Shown: one piece after another, positions 34,386-42,520 of the stretch
Position numbering within the stretch: position 1 is the first letter of the stretch
Layout: each line of letters begins with the position of its first letter
DNA from: Streptomyces sp. BK208
GTDB lineage: Bacteria; Actinomycetota; Actinomycetes; Streptomycetales; Streptomycetaceae
Direction: 5' to 3'
Assembly (NCBI RefSeq): GCF_004364245.1
Contig: NZ_SOAV01000008.1
Span: forward strand, 248,001-312,000
Length of the DNA stretch: 64,000 nucleotides
Program-made: the position numbers and the translations under genes
Notes under the pieces: model-generated
Told to the model about the DNA's origin: nothing
Seen by the model: the letters and a program-made list of their open reading frames with translations, nothing else
The model's database searches: none

Positions 34386-35643
34386 GACGACCACGTCCGT
34401 GACGGACGTACGGATACCCGCCGCCGTCTCCGTCCCCGCCCACCGCGACCCCAACGTCCTGCGCTGGGTCGCCGCCTACACGGCGTCCATGGTCGGCGAC
34501 ACGGTGTTCTTCCTCGCGCTGTCCTGGGCCGCCGTGCAGAACGGCACCCCCGCGCAGGCCGGCCTGGTCACCGCCGTCAGCGCGGTGCCGCGCGCGCTGC
34601 TCATGCTGGGCGGCGGAGTCGTGGCCGACCGGTTCGGGCCGCGCCGGGTCGTCATCGGCAGCGACGCCGTACGGTGCGCCGCGGTCCTCGCGGTCGCCGC
34701 CGTGCTGTTCGCGGCCGACCCCGGGCTGTGGCTCCTCGCCCTGCTCGCCGTCGTCTTCGGCACCGTCGACGCCGTGTTCATGCCCGCCGTGGGGGCGCTC
34801 CCGGCACGGATCACCGGCACGGACCAGCTCGCCCGCGTCCAGGGCATGCGCGGACTCGCCCTGCGCTTCGCGGCCGTCGTGGGCGCACCGCTCGGCGGGC
34901 TCGGGGTGGCGGTCGGCGGCGCGGCGGCGGCCTTCGCGTTCGCGGGACTGCTGATCGCCGTGTCCGTGCCGCTGCTGATCTCCGTCCGGATGCGCGACCT
35001 GCCGGCCGACGGCGCGGGAGCCGCGCGGGAGACCACGGCCTGGCGCGACCTGGTGGGCGGGCTCCGCTACGTCCGCCGGCACCGCGTCCTCGGTCCGCTC
35101 ATGGTGACCATCGCCCTCGGCGACCTGGGCTTTGTCGGCCCCCTCAACGTGGGCCTCACCCTGCTCGCGGACGAGCGGGGCTGGGGAGCGTCCGGGATGG
35201 GCTGGGTGCTCGCGGGGTTCGGGACCGGCGCCGGGGCCGCCGCCCTGCTGCTGGCCGTACGGGGACGCCTGCCGCGCGCCGGGTGCGTCGCCGCCGGCAC
35301 CATCGTCCCCGGCGCGGCCGCGATCGCCGCCCTGGCCCACGCGTCCGCCCTCCCCGTGGCCGTCGGCACGGCGCTGCTCATCGGCCTGCTCGCGGGCCTC
35401 AGCGGCGCCATGTGCGGCGCCCTGCTCCAGGCCCAGTCCGACCCCGCCTACCTGGGCCGCGTCACCGCCGTCGGCGGCCTCGTCAGCCTGGGGATAGCGC
35501 CGCTGAGCATGCCCCTGTCGGCCGCCGCCATCGGCCTGTGGGGGACCGGTCCGGTCTTCGCCGTCAGCGCCGCCGTGTGCGGCCTGGGCGGGGTCGTCGC
35601 CCTGTGCGCGCCCGGCGTACGGCGGGCCGAGCTGCCGGCGTGA
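34378..35643 (+). CDS. MFS transporter (EntS-like, 12 membrane segments)
   Basis: A 421-aa major facilitator of the exporter type. The inter-helix motif GGGVVADRFGPRRVVI is the MFS motif A (G-x-x-x-D-R-x-G-R-R). About 12 hydrophobic helices with a central charged loop (VRMRDLPADGAGAARETT) are visible. I start at TTG 34378 because GGAG at 34365-34368 is 9 nt upstream and the peptide LSETTTSVTD begins there; longer starts read into hisF sequence. Substrate unknown. Ends 10 nt from the convergent TIGR03085 gene. Confidence 0.88.
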   Translation: MSETTTSVTDVRIPAAVSVPAHRDPNVLRWVAAYTASMVGDTVFFLALSWAAVQNGTPAQAGLVTAVSAVPRALLMLGGGVVADRFGPRRVVIGSDAVRCAAVLAVAAVLFAADPGLWLLALLAVVFGTVDAVFMPAVGALPARITGTDQLARVQGMRGLALRFAAVVGAPLGGLGVAVGGAAAAFAFAGLLIAVSVPLLISVRMRDLPADGAGAARETTAWRDLVGGLRYVRRHRVLGPLMVTIALGDLGFVGPLNVGLTLLADERGWGASGMGWVLAGFGTGAGAAALLLAVRGRLPRAGCVAAGTIVPGAAAIAALAHASALPVAVGTALLIGLLAGLSGAMCGALLQAQSDPAYLGRVTAVGGLVSLGIAPLSMPLSAAAIGLWGTGPVFAVSAAVCGLGGVVALCAPGVRRAELPA

Positions 35644-35653
35644 GCGGCGGGCC

Positions 35654-36289
35654 TCAGATGCCCAGCTGCTTCGTCTCCCGCAGCCGGGCGATCGCGTCCT
35701 TCTCGCCCTCCAGCGCCACCTCGGCGGCGTCCTGCCGGCCGTACGCGAACAGCAGCAGCTCCGACGGCTCGCCCGTGGCGGTCACCACCGGCGTGCCCCG
35801 GTGGGCGACCGTCGTCTGACCGTTGGGACGGCGCAGGACCAGCCCCGTCGGGATGCCCCGGCCCATCAGCCGGGCGGCGCGCTCCAGCCGGGACCACAGG
35901 GCGTCCTGGAAGACCGGGTCCAGCTCGCGCGGCGTCCAGTCGGGCCGGGCGCGGCGGACGTCCTCCGTGTGGACGTAGAACTCGACCGTGTTCGCCGCCT
36001 CGTCGACCTGCTTGAGCTGGAAGGGGGAGAAGCGGGGCGGACCTGAGCGGATCAGCTGGATCAGTACCTCGTACGGCTTCGCGCCGTACTCCTCCATCAC
36101 CCGGTCGAGCCGCGCCGCCAGCGGCTTGATCATGCTGCCCCCGGCGGCGTCGGGCCGGCGCTCGCGCACCACCACGTGCGCGGCGAGTTCGCGGGTCCGC
36201 CAGCCGTCGCACAGGGTCGGGGCGTCCGGACCAGCCGTCTCCAACAGGTCGGCGAGCAGAAGCCGTTCACGCTTGGCGAAAGTCGACAT
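35654..36289 (-). CDS. TIGR03085-type DinB-like metal-binding protein
   Basis: A 211-aa protein with the four-helix DinB/mycothiol maleylpyruvate isomerase fold: TLCDGWRTRELAAHVVVRER has the His of the metal site and DEAANTVEFYVHTEDVRRA supplies further His/Glu. This matches the actinobacterial family TIGR03085; a mycothiol-dependent reaction is possible but unproven. ATG start; divergent from hisI over 82 nt. Confidence 0.85.
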   Translation of the reverse strand: MSTFAKRERLLLADLLETAGPDAPTLCDGWRTRELAAHVVVRERRPDAAGGSMIKPLAARLDRVMEEYGAKPYEVLIQLIRSGPPRFSPFQLKQVDEAANTVEFYVHTEDVRRARPDWTPRELDPVFQDALWSRLERAARLMGRGIPTGLVLRRPNGQTTVAHRGTPVVTATGEPSELLLFAYGRQDAAEVALEGEKDAIARLRETKQLGI

Positions 36290-36371
36290 GGAGTCAGCCT
36301 ACGGCGGCCGGCCGGGTCCGCCCAGTGGACATCCCGCGGGAGGGCCCGTCCCGGGCGGCACAATGGGGTGC

Positions 36372-36827
36372 ATGACCAGCAGCTCCCCCGACAGCGGCGG
36401 CCCCGGGCGCCCCAGCCCGCTCGCCCCGGAGATCGCCGACCGGCTCAAGCGCACCGCGGACGGCCTCCTGCCCGCCATCGCCCAGCAGTACGACACCGGG
36501 GAGGTGCTGATGCTCGGCTGGATGGACGACGAGGCCCTGTACCGCACGCTGACCACCGGACGCTGCACCTACTGGTCGCGCAGCCGCCGGGAGTACTGGG
36601 TCAAGGGCGACACCTCCGGGCACTTCCAGTGGGTCAGGTCCGTCGCCCTGGACTGCGACGCCGACACCGTGCTCGTCAAGGTGGACCAGGTCGGCGCCGC
36701 CTGCCACACCGGCGCCCGCACCTGCTTCGACGCGGACGTGCTGCTCGCCGGGGACGCCGCGGGTGCCGAAGACGCCGCGGGCGCTGAAGACGCCGCGGGC
36801 GCCGACGCGCCCCGGGCGGGTCAGTAG
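36372..36827 (+). CDS. hisI: Phosphoribosyl-AMP cyclohydrolase
   Basis: Zinc enzyme of histidine synthesis (151 aa), monofunctional, without the HisE pyrophosphohydrolase domain. Motifs are LMLGWMDDEAL, YWSRSRREYWVKGDTSGH and the zinc ligands in CHTGARTCF. ATG 36372 is preferred to ATG 36363. The C-terminus ends with a three-fold Asp-Ala-Ala-Gly-Ala-Glu repeat that other HisI proteins lack. The stop lies 11 nt before trpE, which links a his gene to a trp gene in one transcript. Confidence 0.95.
   Translation: MTSSSPDSGGPGRPSPLAPEIADRLKRTADGLLPAIAQQYDTGEVLMLGWMDDEALYRTLTTGRCTYWSRSRREYWVKGDTSGHFQWVRSVALDCDADTVLVKVDQVGAACHTGARTCFDADVLLAGDAAGAEDAAGAEDAAGADAPRAGQ
36753..36806 (+). repeat. Three 18-bp in-frame repeats at the end of hisI
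   Basis: Units GACGCCGCGGGTGCCGAA, GACGCCGCGGGCGCTGAA and GACGCCGCGGGCGCCGAC follow one another, encoding DAAGAE, DAAGAE and DAAGAD. In-frame expansion outside the catalytic domain. Confidence 0.9.
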
Positions 36828-36838
36828 GGTCTGCCGCC

Positions 36839-38374
36839 ATGGACGTCACGCATGACATGGACCTCGACACCTTCCGCAAGCTGGCCGCCGACCGCCGGGT
36901 GATCCCGGTGAGCCGCAAGCTCCTCGCCGACGGCGACACCCCGGTGGCCCTGTACCGCAAGCTCGCCGCCGAGCGCCCCGGCACCTTCCTCCTGGAGTCC
37001 GCCGAGAACGGACGATCCTGGTCCAGGTACTCCTTCGTCGGCGTCCGCAGTGCCGCCACCCTCACCGAGAAGGACGGGCAGGCGCACTGGCAGGGGACCC
37101 CGCCCGTCGGCGTCCCCACCGACGGCGACCCGCTCGCCGCCCTGCGCGCCACCGTAGAGGCCCTGCACACCCCCCGCGACCTCGCCCACGACCTGGGCCT
37201 GCCGCCCTTCACCGGCGGCATGGTCGGCTACCTCGGCTACGACATCGTGCGCCGCCTGGAGAAGGTCGGCCCCGGTGAGCGCGACGACCTGCGGCTGCCC
37301 GAGCTGACCATGCTGCTCACCAGCGACCTCGCCGTGATGGACCACTGGGAGGGCTCGGTCCTGCTGATCGCCAACGCGATCAACCACAACCACCTGGAGA
37401 CCGGCGTCGACGAGGCCTACGCCGACGCGATCGCCCGCCTGGACGCCATGGAGGCCGACCTCACCCGCGCGGTCGCCCAGCCCCCGGCCGCGCTGCCGCC
37501 CTCCGAGCTGCCGGAGTACACCGCGCTGTGGGGCGGCCCCGACTTCCAGGACGCCGTCGAGGACATCAAGGAGCGCATCCGCGCGGGCGAGGCCTTCCAG
37601 GTCGTCCCCTCGCAGCGCTTCGAGACGCCCTGCACGGCGAGCGCGCTCGACGTCTACCGGGTCCTGCGCGCCACCAACCCCTCCCCGTACATGTACCTGC
37701 TGCGCCTCGACGGCTTCGACGTCGTCGGCTCGTCGCCCGAGGCGCTGGTCAAGGTCGAGGACGGGCGCGCCCTGGTGCACCCCATCGCCGGCACCCGCCC
37801 GCGCGGCGCCACCCCGCAGGAGGACCAGGCGCTCGCCGACGAACTGCTCGCCGACCCCAAGGAGCGCGCCGAGCACCTGATGCTCGTCGACCTCGGCCGC
37901 AACGACCTCGGACGGGTCTGCGAGCCCGGCTCCGTCGAGGTCGTCGACTTCATGTCCGTCGAGCGGTACTCGCACGTCATGCACATCGTCTCGACGGTCA
38001 CCGGCCGGGTCGCCCCCGGCCGCACCGCCTTCGACGTCCTCACCGCCTGCTTCCCGGCCGGCACCCTCTCCGGGGCACCCAAGCCGCGCGCCCTGCAGAT
38101 CATCGACGAACTCGAACCCTCCCGCCGCGGCCTGTACGGCGGCTGCGTCGGCTACCTCGACTTCGCGGGCGACTCCGACACCGCCATCGCCATCCGCACG
38201 GCGCTGCTGCGCGACGGCACGGCCTACGTCCAGGCCGGCGCGGGAGTCGTCGCCGACTCCGACCCGGTCGCCGAGGACACCGAGTGCCGCAACAAGGCGG
38301 CGGCGGTGCTGCGGGCCGTGCACACGGCCAACCGGCTGACGCGACAGGACCGGCCGGACGGGACGGTGGGGTGA
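36839..38374 (+). CDS. trpE: Anthranilate synthase component I
   Basis: Chorismate-utilising enzyme of 511 aa, first step of tryptophan synthesis. The N-terminal LLESAENG is the tryptophan feedback-binding motif. The catalytic half has HPIAGTRPRGAT, LGRNDLGRVC and FPAGTLSGAPKPRA, plus the Mg-binding Glu in DTECRNKAA. ATG start with AGGG 10 nt upstream. Since hisI ends 11 nt before, there is no room for a trp attenuator here. A hairpin follows the gene. Confidence 0.96.
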   Translation: MDVTHDMDLDTFRKLAADRRVIPVSRKLLADGDTPVALYRKLAAERPGTFLLESAENGRSWSRYSFVGVRSAATLTEKDGQAHWQGTPPVGVPTDGDPLAALRATVEALHTPRDLAHDLGLPPFTGGMVGYLGYDIVRRLEKVGPGERDDLRLPELTMLLTSDLAVMDHWEGSVLLIANAINHNHLETGVDEAYADAIARLDAMEADLTRAVAQPPAALPPSELPEYTALWGGPDFQDAVEDIKERIRAGEAFQVVPSQRFETPCTASALDVYRVLRATNPSPYMYLLRLDGFDVVGSSPEALVKVEDGRALVHPIAGTRPRGATPQEDQALADELLADPKERAEHLMLVDLGRNDLGRVCEPGSVEVVDFMSVERYSHVMHIVSTVTGRVAPGRTAFDVLTACFPAGTLSGAPKPRALQIIDELEPSRRGLYGGCVGYLDFAGDSDTAIAIRTALLRDGTAYVQAGAGVVADSDPVAEDTECRNKAAAVLRAVHTANRLTRQDRPDGTVG

Positions 38375-38393
38375 TTATCACGCCCTCCATTTC

Positions 38394-38423
38394 GAACCCC
38401 GGGTGACGGTTCGCCCGGGGTTC
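38394..38423 (+). terminator. Hairpin after trpE
   Basis: GAACCCCGGG pairs perfectly with CCCGGGGTTC around the 10-nt loop TGACGGTTCG. It is 20 nt after the trpE stop and 18 nt before the next start, so it may attenuate rather than stop read-through into the trp-associated membrane gene. Confidence 0.7.
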
Positions 38424-38440
38424 GGGTGATAGTGGGGTAC

Positions 38441-39073
38441 GTGACAGCTGTTCCTCACCCCCGCACCCCAGCCGCAGGACCCGCCCGGGCCGGCCGCCGG
38501 AGCCTCGCCGTCGCCCTGCTGTGCGGCGCGCTCGGCGCCGCCGTCGTCCTGCTCGCCACCCGGCAGGAGTGGGCGCAGGGCACCGCGACGGTGGCCGGCG
38601 GCGCGTTCCCGCTGAGCGCCAAGGGCAGCGACGTCACGGGGGTGCCCGCGGCGCTCGCCGTAGTCGGCCTCGCCGCGCTCGTCGCCGTCTTCGCCGTGCG
38701 CCGCGCCGGCCGCCTCGCCGTCGCCGCCGTGCTCGCGCTGAGCGGCGCGGGCACCGTCGCCGCCGCCCTCGTGGGCGCCACGGACGGCGCCGCGCTCGAC
38801 GACCAGGCCGCCGAGGCGGCCGGCGACACCTCGGCCACCGTCGACGCGCTCTCCCACACCGCCTGGCCCTACGTCGCGGCCGTGGGCGGCGCCCTGCTCC
38901 TGCTCGCCGGACTGCTCGCGCTGCGCTACGGCCGCCAGTGGCCCGCGATGTCCGGCCGCTACGAGCGCGACGGCACCCCGCGCCCGCGCCGCAGGCCCCA
39001 GACCGTGGACCCGGACCGCCCCGAGGACCTGTGGAAGGCCATCGACCGCGGCGAGGACCCCACCAGCGCCTGA
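38441..39073 (+). CDS. Trp-region conserved membrane protein (TIGR02234 type)
   Basis: A 210-aa protein with four membrane helices (about residues 20-38, 67-85, 95-115 and 145-165) and a basic Pro/Arg-rich C-terminal tail. It corresponds in position and shape to the actinobacterial trp-associated membrane protein family TIGR02234 (Trp_oprn_chp). Function unknown; constant location next to trpE suggests a role in tryptophan transport or regulation. GTG at 38441 preferred over GTG 38426. Confidence 0.85.
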   Translation: MTAVPHPRTPAAGPARAGRRSLAVALLCGALGAAVVLLATRQEWAQGTATVAGGAFPLSAKGSDVTGVPAALAVVGLAALVAVFAVRRAGRLAVAAVLALSGAGTVAAALVGATDGAALDDQAAEAAGDTSATVDALSHTAWPYVAAVGGALLLLAGLLALRYGRQWPAMSGRYERDGTPRPRRRPQTVDPDRPEDLWKAIDRGEDPTSA

Positions 39074-39193
39074 CCCGCCGCCGGGCCCGCGTTCACCCGC
39101 CGGAGCACCCCCGCTCACCGCGCGTGTCCCCGTGCGGGACAATGGGTGCGAGCGTCCTGCTCAGACATGGCACACAGCAACGAGGAGCAAGCA

Positions 39194-39445
39194 ATGGCGG
39201 GCAGCAGCCACGGTCACACCCCGGCCGCCTGGACCGGTGTCATCATCGCCTTCATCGGTTTCTGCATCGCGGGCATGTTCATGGTGGCCGCCCAGCCGTG
39301 GGGCTTCTGGGCCGGCCTGGTGGTCGTGCTCCTCGGTGGTGTCGTCGGCTACATCATGCGGATGATGGGCCTCGGCCAGCCGAAGCAGAACCACCCCGTG
39401 CACAAGGTCTCCGGCGAGCACGCCCAGGCCGGCGCCGAGGGCTGA
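39194..39445 (+). CDS. HGxxPAAW-motif small membrane protein
   Basis: An 83-aa protein with the signature HGHTPAAWTGV near the N-terminus, then two membrane segments (VIIAFIGFCIAGMFMVAA and WGFWAGLVVVLLGGVVGYIM) and a short polar tail. ATG 39194 has GAGGAG 6 nt upstream; an ATG nine codons earlier (MAHSNEEQAMAG) is less likely. This family of unknown role sits beside trp genes in actinomycetes. Ends just before a strong terminator. Confidence 0.88.
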   Translation: MAGSSHGHTPAAWTGVIIAFIGFCIAGMFMVAAQPWGFWAGLVVVLLGGVVGYIMRMMGLGQPKQNHPVHKVSGEHAQAGAEG

Positions 39446-39468
39446 CCCGCCCGACGGTCACGGACCCC

Positions 39469-39510
39469 TGAGGGGCGGCTCCGGCACAGGGGTGCCGGAG
39501 CCGCCCCTCA
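39469..39510. terminator. Strong terminator after the trpE-linked genes
   Basis: An 18-bp perfect stem (39469-39486 with 39493-39510) closes the 6-nt loop CAGGGG. It lies 23 nt after the HGxxPAAW stop and separates the hisI-trpE transcript from the DUF2752 gene. Confidence 0.85.
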
Positions 39511-39546
39511 CGTGCGGGTGGCGAGGGCCGGGGGCAGAATGCGGGC

Positions 39547-40005
39547 GTGACCGCCGAGAGCGCAGAGCCGACCCCGAGCAGCCCCCGCACCCGCCGCCTC
39601 CCGTCCCGCACCGCGGCCGCCCGCCTGGCCGTCCCGGCCGGGGTGCTCGCCGCCGTCGTCGGGGCCTTCGCCTACGTGGGGAGCGTCAATCCCTACGAGC
39701 CCGGCCACTACCCGGTGTGCCCGCTGCTGCGCTTCACGGGCGTCTACTGCCCCGGCTGCGGCGGCCTGCGCAGCGCCCACGCCTTCGTCCACGGGGACCT
39801 GACGGCCGCGCTGCACGCCAACGCGCCCGCCGTCCTCGCCTACCTGGGCTTCGCCGTACTGTGGACCGTCTGGGTGATCCGGGCGGCGCGGGGCCGTCCC
39901 GTGCGCGTCGCCCTCGGACCGGTCCACCTGTGGACGCTCGGGACGTTGCTGCTGGTCTTCACCGTTGTCCGGAACCTGCCGTCCGGGGGCTGGCTCACCC
40001 CTTGA
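39547..40005 (+). CDS. DUF2752 membrane protein
   Basis: A 152-aa protein with three membrane helices and the family signature GVYCPGCGGLRSAHAFVHGD, with a CPGC pair and a second Cys upstream (PVCPLLRF), followed by LTAALHANAP. DUF2752 proteins have no known role; the CxxC could be redox active or bind metal. GTG start; transcribed on its own behind the terminator, 117 nt before trpC. Confidence 0.88.
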   Translation: MTAESAEPTPSSPRTRRLPSRTAAARLAVPAGVLAAVVGAFAYVGSVNPYEPGHYPVCPLLRFTGVYCPGCGGLRSAHAFVHGDLTAALHANAPAVLAYLGFAVLWTVWVIRAARGRPVRVALGPVHLWTLGTLLLVFTVVRNLPSGGWLTP

Positions 40006-40122
40006 GCAACCCCGCCACGTCCAGGTAGTGGGACTCCCCCCGGCCGGATGCGGGACCGGTGCCCGGCTCCGGATACCATCACAGTGACCACACGTTTTGC
40101 CGTCTGAAAGGGGGCCGCTCGC

Positions 40123-40932
40123 GTGAGTGTGCTCGACGAGATCATCGACGGAGTCCGTGCCGACCTCGCGGAGCGGCAGGCGCGCGTCGGCCTCGACGAG
40201 CTCAAGGAGCGCGCGGCCAAGGCCCGCCCCGCCAAGGACGGCGTGTCCGCGCTGCGCGGCGACGGTGTCAAGGTCATCTGCGAGGTCAAGCGCTCCAGCC
40301 CCTCCAAGGGCGCCCTCGCGGCCATCGCCGACCCGGCCGGACTCGCCGCCGACTACGAGGCGGGCGGCGCCGCCGTCATCTCCGTCCTCACCGAGCAGCG
40401 CCGCTTCGGCGGCTCGCTGGCCGACCTGGACTCGGTCCGTGCGCGGGTGGACATCCCCGTGCTGCGCAAGGACTTCATCGTCACCTCGTACCAGCTGTGG
40501 GAGGCACGGGCGCACGGCGCGGATCTCGTGCTGCTGATCGTCGCGGCCCTCGAGCAGCCGGCCCTGGAGTCGCTGATCGAGCGGGCCGAGTCCATCGGAC
40601 TCACCCCGCTCGTCGAAGTGCACGACGAGGACGAGGTCGAGCGCGCGGTGGACGCGGGCGCCAAGATCATCGGCGTCAACGCGCGCAACCTGAAGACGCT
40701 CGAGGTCGACCGCGGCACCTTCGAGCGGGTCGCCCCGGAGATCCCCGCGCACATCGTCAAGGTCGCCGAGTCCGGCGTCCGCGGCCCGCACGACCTCATC
40801 GCCTACGCCAACGAGGGCGCCGACGCCGTCCTGGTCGGCGAGTCCCTGGTCACCGGCCGCGACCCGAAGACCGCGGTCTCCGACCTGGTGGCGGCCGGCG
40901 AGCACCCCGCGCTCCGTCACGGCCGGAGCTGA
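40123..40932 (+). CDS. trpC: Indole-3-glycerol phosphate synthase
   Basis: Barrel enzyme (269 aa) that closes the indole ring. Conserved motifs are VICEVKRSSPSKG, the catalytic Lys in PVLRKDFIV, EVHDEDEVERA, GVNARNLKT and ESGVRGPHDL. GTG start with AAAGGGGG upstream. Monofunctional; no TrpF domain is fused, which fits the use of PriA. First gene of trpC-trpM-trpB-trpA. Confidence 0.96.
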   Translation: MSVLDEIIDGVRADLAERQARVGLDELKERAAKARPAKDGVSALRGDGVKVICEVKRSSPSKGALAAIADPAGLAADYEAGGAAVISVLTEQRRFGGSLADLDSVRARVDIPVLRKDFIVTSYQLWEARAHGADLVLLIVAALEQPALESLIERAESIGLTPLVEVHDEDEVERAVDAGAKIIGVNARNLKTLEVDRGTFERVAPEIPAHIVKVAESGVRGPHDLIAYANEGADAVLVGESLVTGRDPKTAVSDLVAAGEHPALRHGRS

Positions 40933-40953
40933 CCCCCGGTAGGCTGACCGACG

Positions 40954-41130
40954 ATGACTCTCCCGCTCACCCTGGCCGCCAGGGATCCGTACGCGCGCCT
41001 GGCGCGAGGCTGCCGCCCCCACGGCTGCCGCGCCCCCGCACGCCGGATCCACGGCCGCCGGGTGCGGTACGTCATCGGAGACGAACCCGGTCAGGTCAAC
41101 GGCCGCCGATGGCAGCGCCCCTTCTTCTAG
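40954..41130 (+). CDS. trpM: TrpM-like small protein between trpC and trpB
   Basis: A 58-codon ORF, MTLPLTLAARDPYARLARGC...RRWQRPFF, strongly basic (about 14 Arg) with two Cys in GCRPHGCR. Position and size match TrpM (formerly TrpX), the Streptomyces small protein encoded between trpC and trpB and known to modulate tryptophan synthesis and development in S. coelicolor. Weak ribosome site. The last codons and stop lie within a repeated palindromic element, so the C-terminus may be derived from it. Confidence 0.75.
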   Translation: MTLPLTLAARDPYARLARGCRPHGCRAPARRIHGRRVRYVIGDEPGQVNGRRWQRPFF

Positions 41131-41175
41131 GGGCGCGGGGAACTGCGCGATGAGCCGCACACGGCCCGCAGTCGA
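41115..41175. repeat. Dispersed Streptomyces repeat overlapping the trpM stop
   Basis: GCGCCCC-TTCTTCTA-GGGGCGC (41115-41136) forms a hairpin with 7-bp stem, followed by GGGGAACTGCGCGA and CGGCCCGCAG. The string GGGGCGCGGGGAACTGCGCG recurs widely downstream of Streptomyces genes. Here it covers the trpM stop at 41128-41130 and may act as a partial terminator before trpB. Confidence 0.7.
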
Positions 41176-41236
41176 CAGAGAGCACCCGCCCCCACGGCGA
41201 TCAGTCACCACCCGACACTCACCGTGAGGTTCACGC

Positions 41237-42520
41237 ATGCCCAGCACCTTCTTCATCCCCGATCCGGAGGGCCAAGTCCCCTCCGCCGAGGGCTACTTCG
41301 GCGCCTTCGGGGGCAAGTTCATCCCCGAGGCCCTCGTCGCGGCGGTCGACGAGGTCGCCGTCGAGTACGACAAGGCCAAGTCCGACCCGGAGTTCGCCCG
41401 CGAGCTGGACGACCTCCTCGTCCACTACACGGGCCGTCCGTCCTCCCTCACCGAGGTCCCCCGTTTCGCGGAGCACGCCGGCGGAGCCAGGATCTTCCTC
41501 AAGCGCGAGGACCTGAACCACACCGGCTCGCACAAGATCAACAACGTGCTCGGCCAGGCCCTGCTCACCAAGCGCATGGGCAAGTCCCGAGTCATCGCCG
41601 AGACCGGCGCCGGTCAGCACGGCGTGGCGACGGCCACCGCCTGCGCCCTCTTCGGCCTCGACTGCACCATCTACATGGGCGAGATCGACACGCAGCGCCA
41701 GGCGCTCAACGTCGCCCGGATGCGGATGCTCGGCGCCGAGGTCATCGCCGTGAAGTCCGGCAGCCGCACCCTGAAGGACGCCATCAACGAGGCCTTCCGG
41801 GACTGGGTCGCCAACGTCGACCGCACCCACTACCTGTTCGGCACCGTCGCCGGCCCCCACCCCTTCCCGGCGATGGTCCGCGACTTCCACCGCGTCATCG
41901 GCGTCGAGGCCCGCCGCCAGCTCCTCGAGCAGGCCGGACGCCTGCCCGACGCCGCCGTCGCCTGCGTCGGCGGCGGCTCCAACGCCATCGGCCTCTTCCA
42001 CGCCTTCATCCCGGACACCGACGTCCGCCTGATCGGCTGCGAACCCGCCGGGCACGGCGTCGAGACCGGCGAGCACGCGGCCACCCTGACCGCGGGCGAG
42101 CCCGGCATCCTGCACGGCTCCCGGTCCTACGTTCTCCAGGACGACGAGGGCCAGATCACCGAGCCGTACTCGATCTCGGCGGGCCTGGACTACCCGGGCA
42201 TCGGCCCGGAGCACGCCTACCTCAAGGACTCCGGCCGCGGCGAGTACCGCGCGGTCACCGACGACGCCGCCATGCAGGCCCTGCGCCTGCTGTCGCGCAC
42301 CGAGGGCATCATCCCGGCCATCGAGAGCGCCCACGCGCTGGCCGGCGCCCTGGAGGTCGGCAGGGAGCTGGGCGAGGACGGGCTGATCGTGGTCAACCTG
42401 TCCGGCCGCGGCGACAAGGACATGGACACCGCCGCCCGCTACTTCGGGCTGTACGACACCGACGCCGAGGTCGCGGCCGACGAGACCGGCGCCGCGGAGA
42501 TCGAGGGGGACGCCAAGTGA
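41237..42520 (+). CDS. trpB: Tryptophan synthase beta subunit
   Basis: PLP enzyme (427 aa) that joins indole and serine. The PLP lysine is in LNHTGSHKINN, the glycine-rich phosphate loop is CVGGGSNAIG, and the catalytic Glu is in AETGAGQHG. ATG start, MPSTFFIPDPEG, after a short 106-nt gap from trpM. The stop overlaps the trpA start by 4 nt (GTGA). Confidence 0.97.
   Translation: MPSTFFIPDPEGQVPSAEGYFGAFGGKFIPEALVAAVDEVAVEYDKAKSDPEFARELDDLLVHYTGRPSSLTEVPRFAEHAGGARIFLKREDLNHTGSHKINNVLGQALLTKRMGKSRVIAETGAGQHGVATATACALFGLDCTIYMGEIDTQRQALNVARMRMLGAEVIAVKSGSRTLKDAINEAFRDWVANVDRTHYLFGTVAGPHPFPAMVRDFHRVIGVEARRQLLEQAGRLPDAAVACVGGGSNAIGLFHAFIPDTDVRLIGCEPAGHGVETGEHAATLTAGEPGILHGSRSYVLQDDEGQITEPYSISAGLDYPGIGPEHAYLKDSGRGEYRAVTDDAAMQALRLLSRTEGIIPAIESAHALAGALEVGRELGEDGLIVVNLSGRGDKDMDTAARYFGLYDTDAEVAADETGAAEIEGDAK

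Noticed and set aside
36828..36838. Possible trp attenuator or leader peptide before trpE
   Set aside because: Only 11 nt separate hisI and trpE, so no leader fits.
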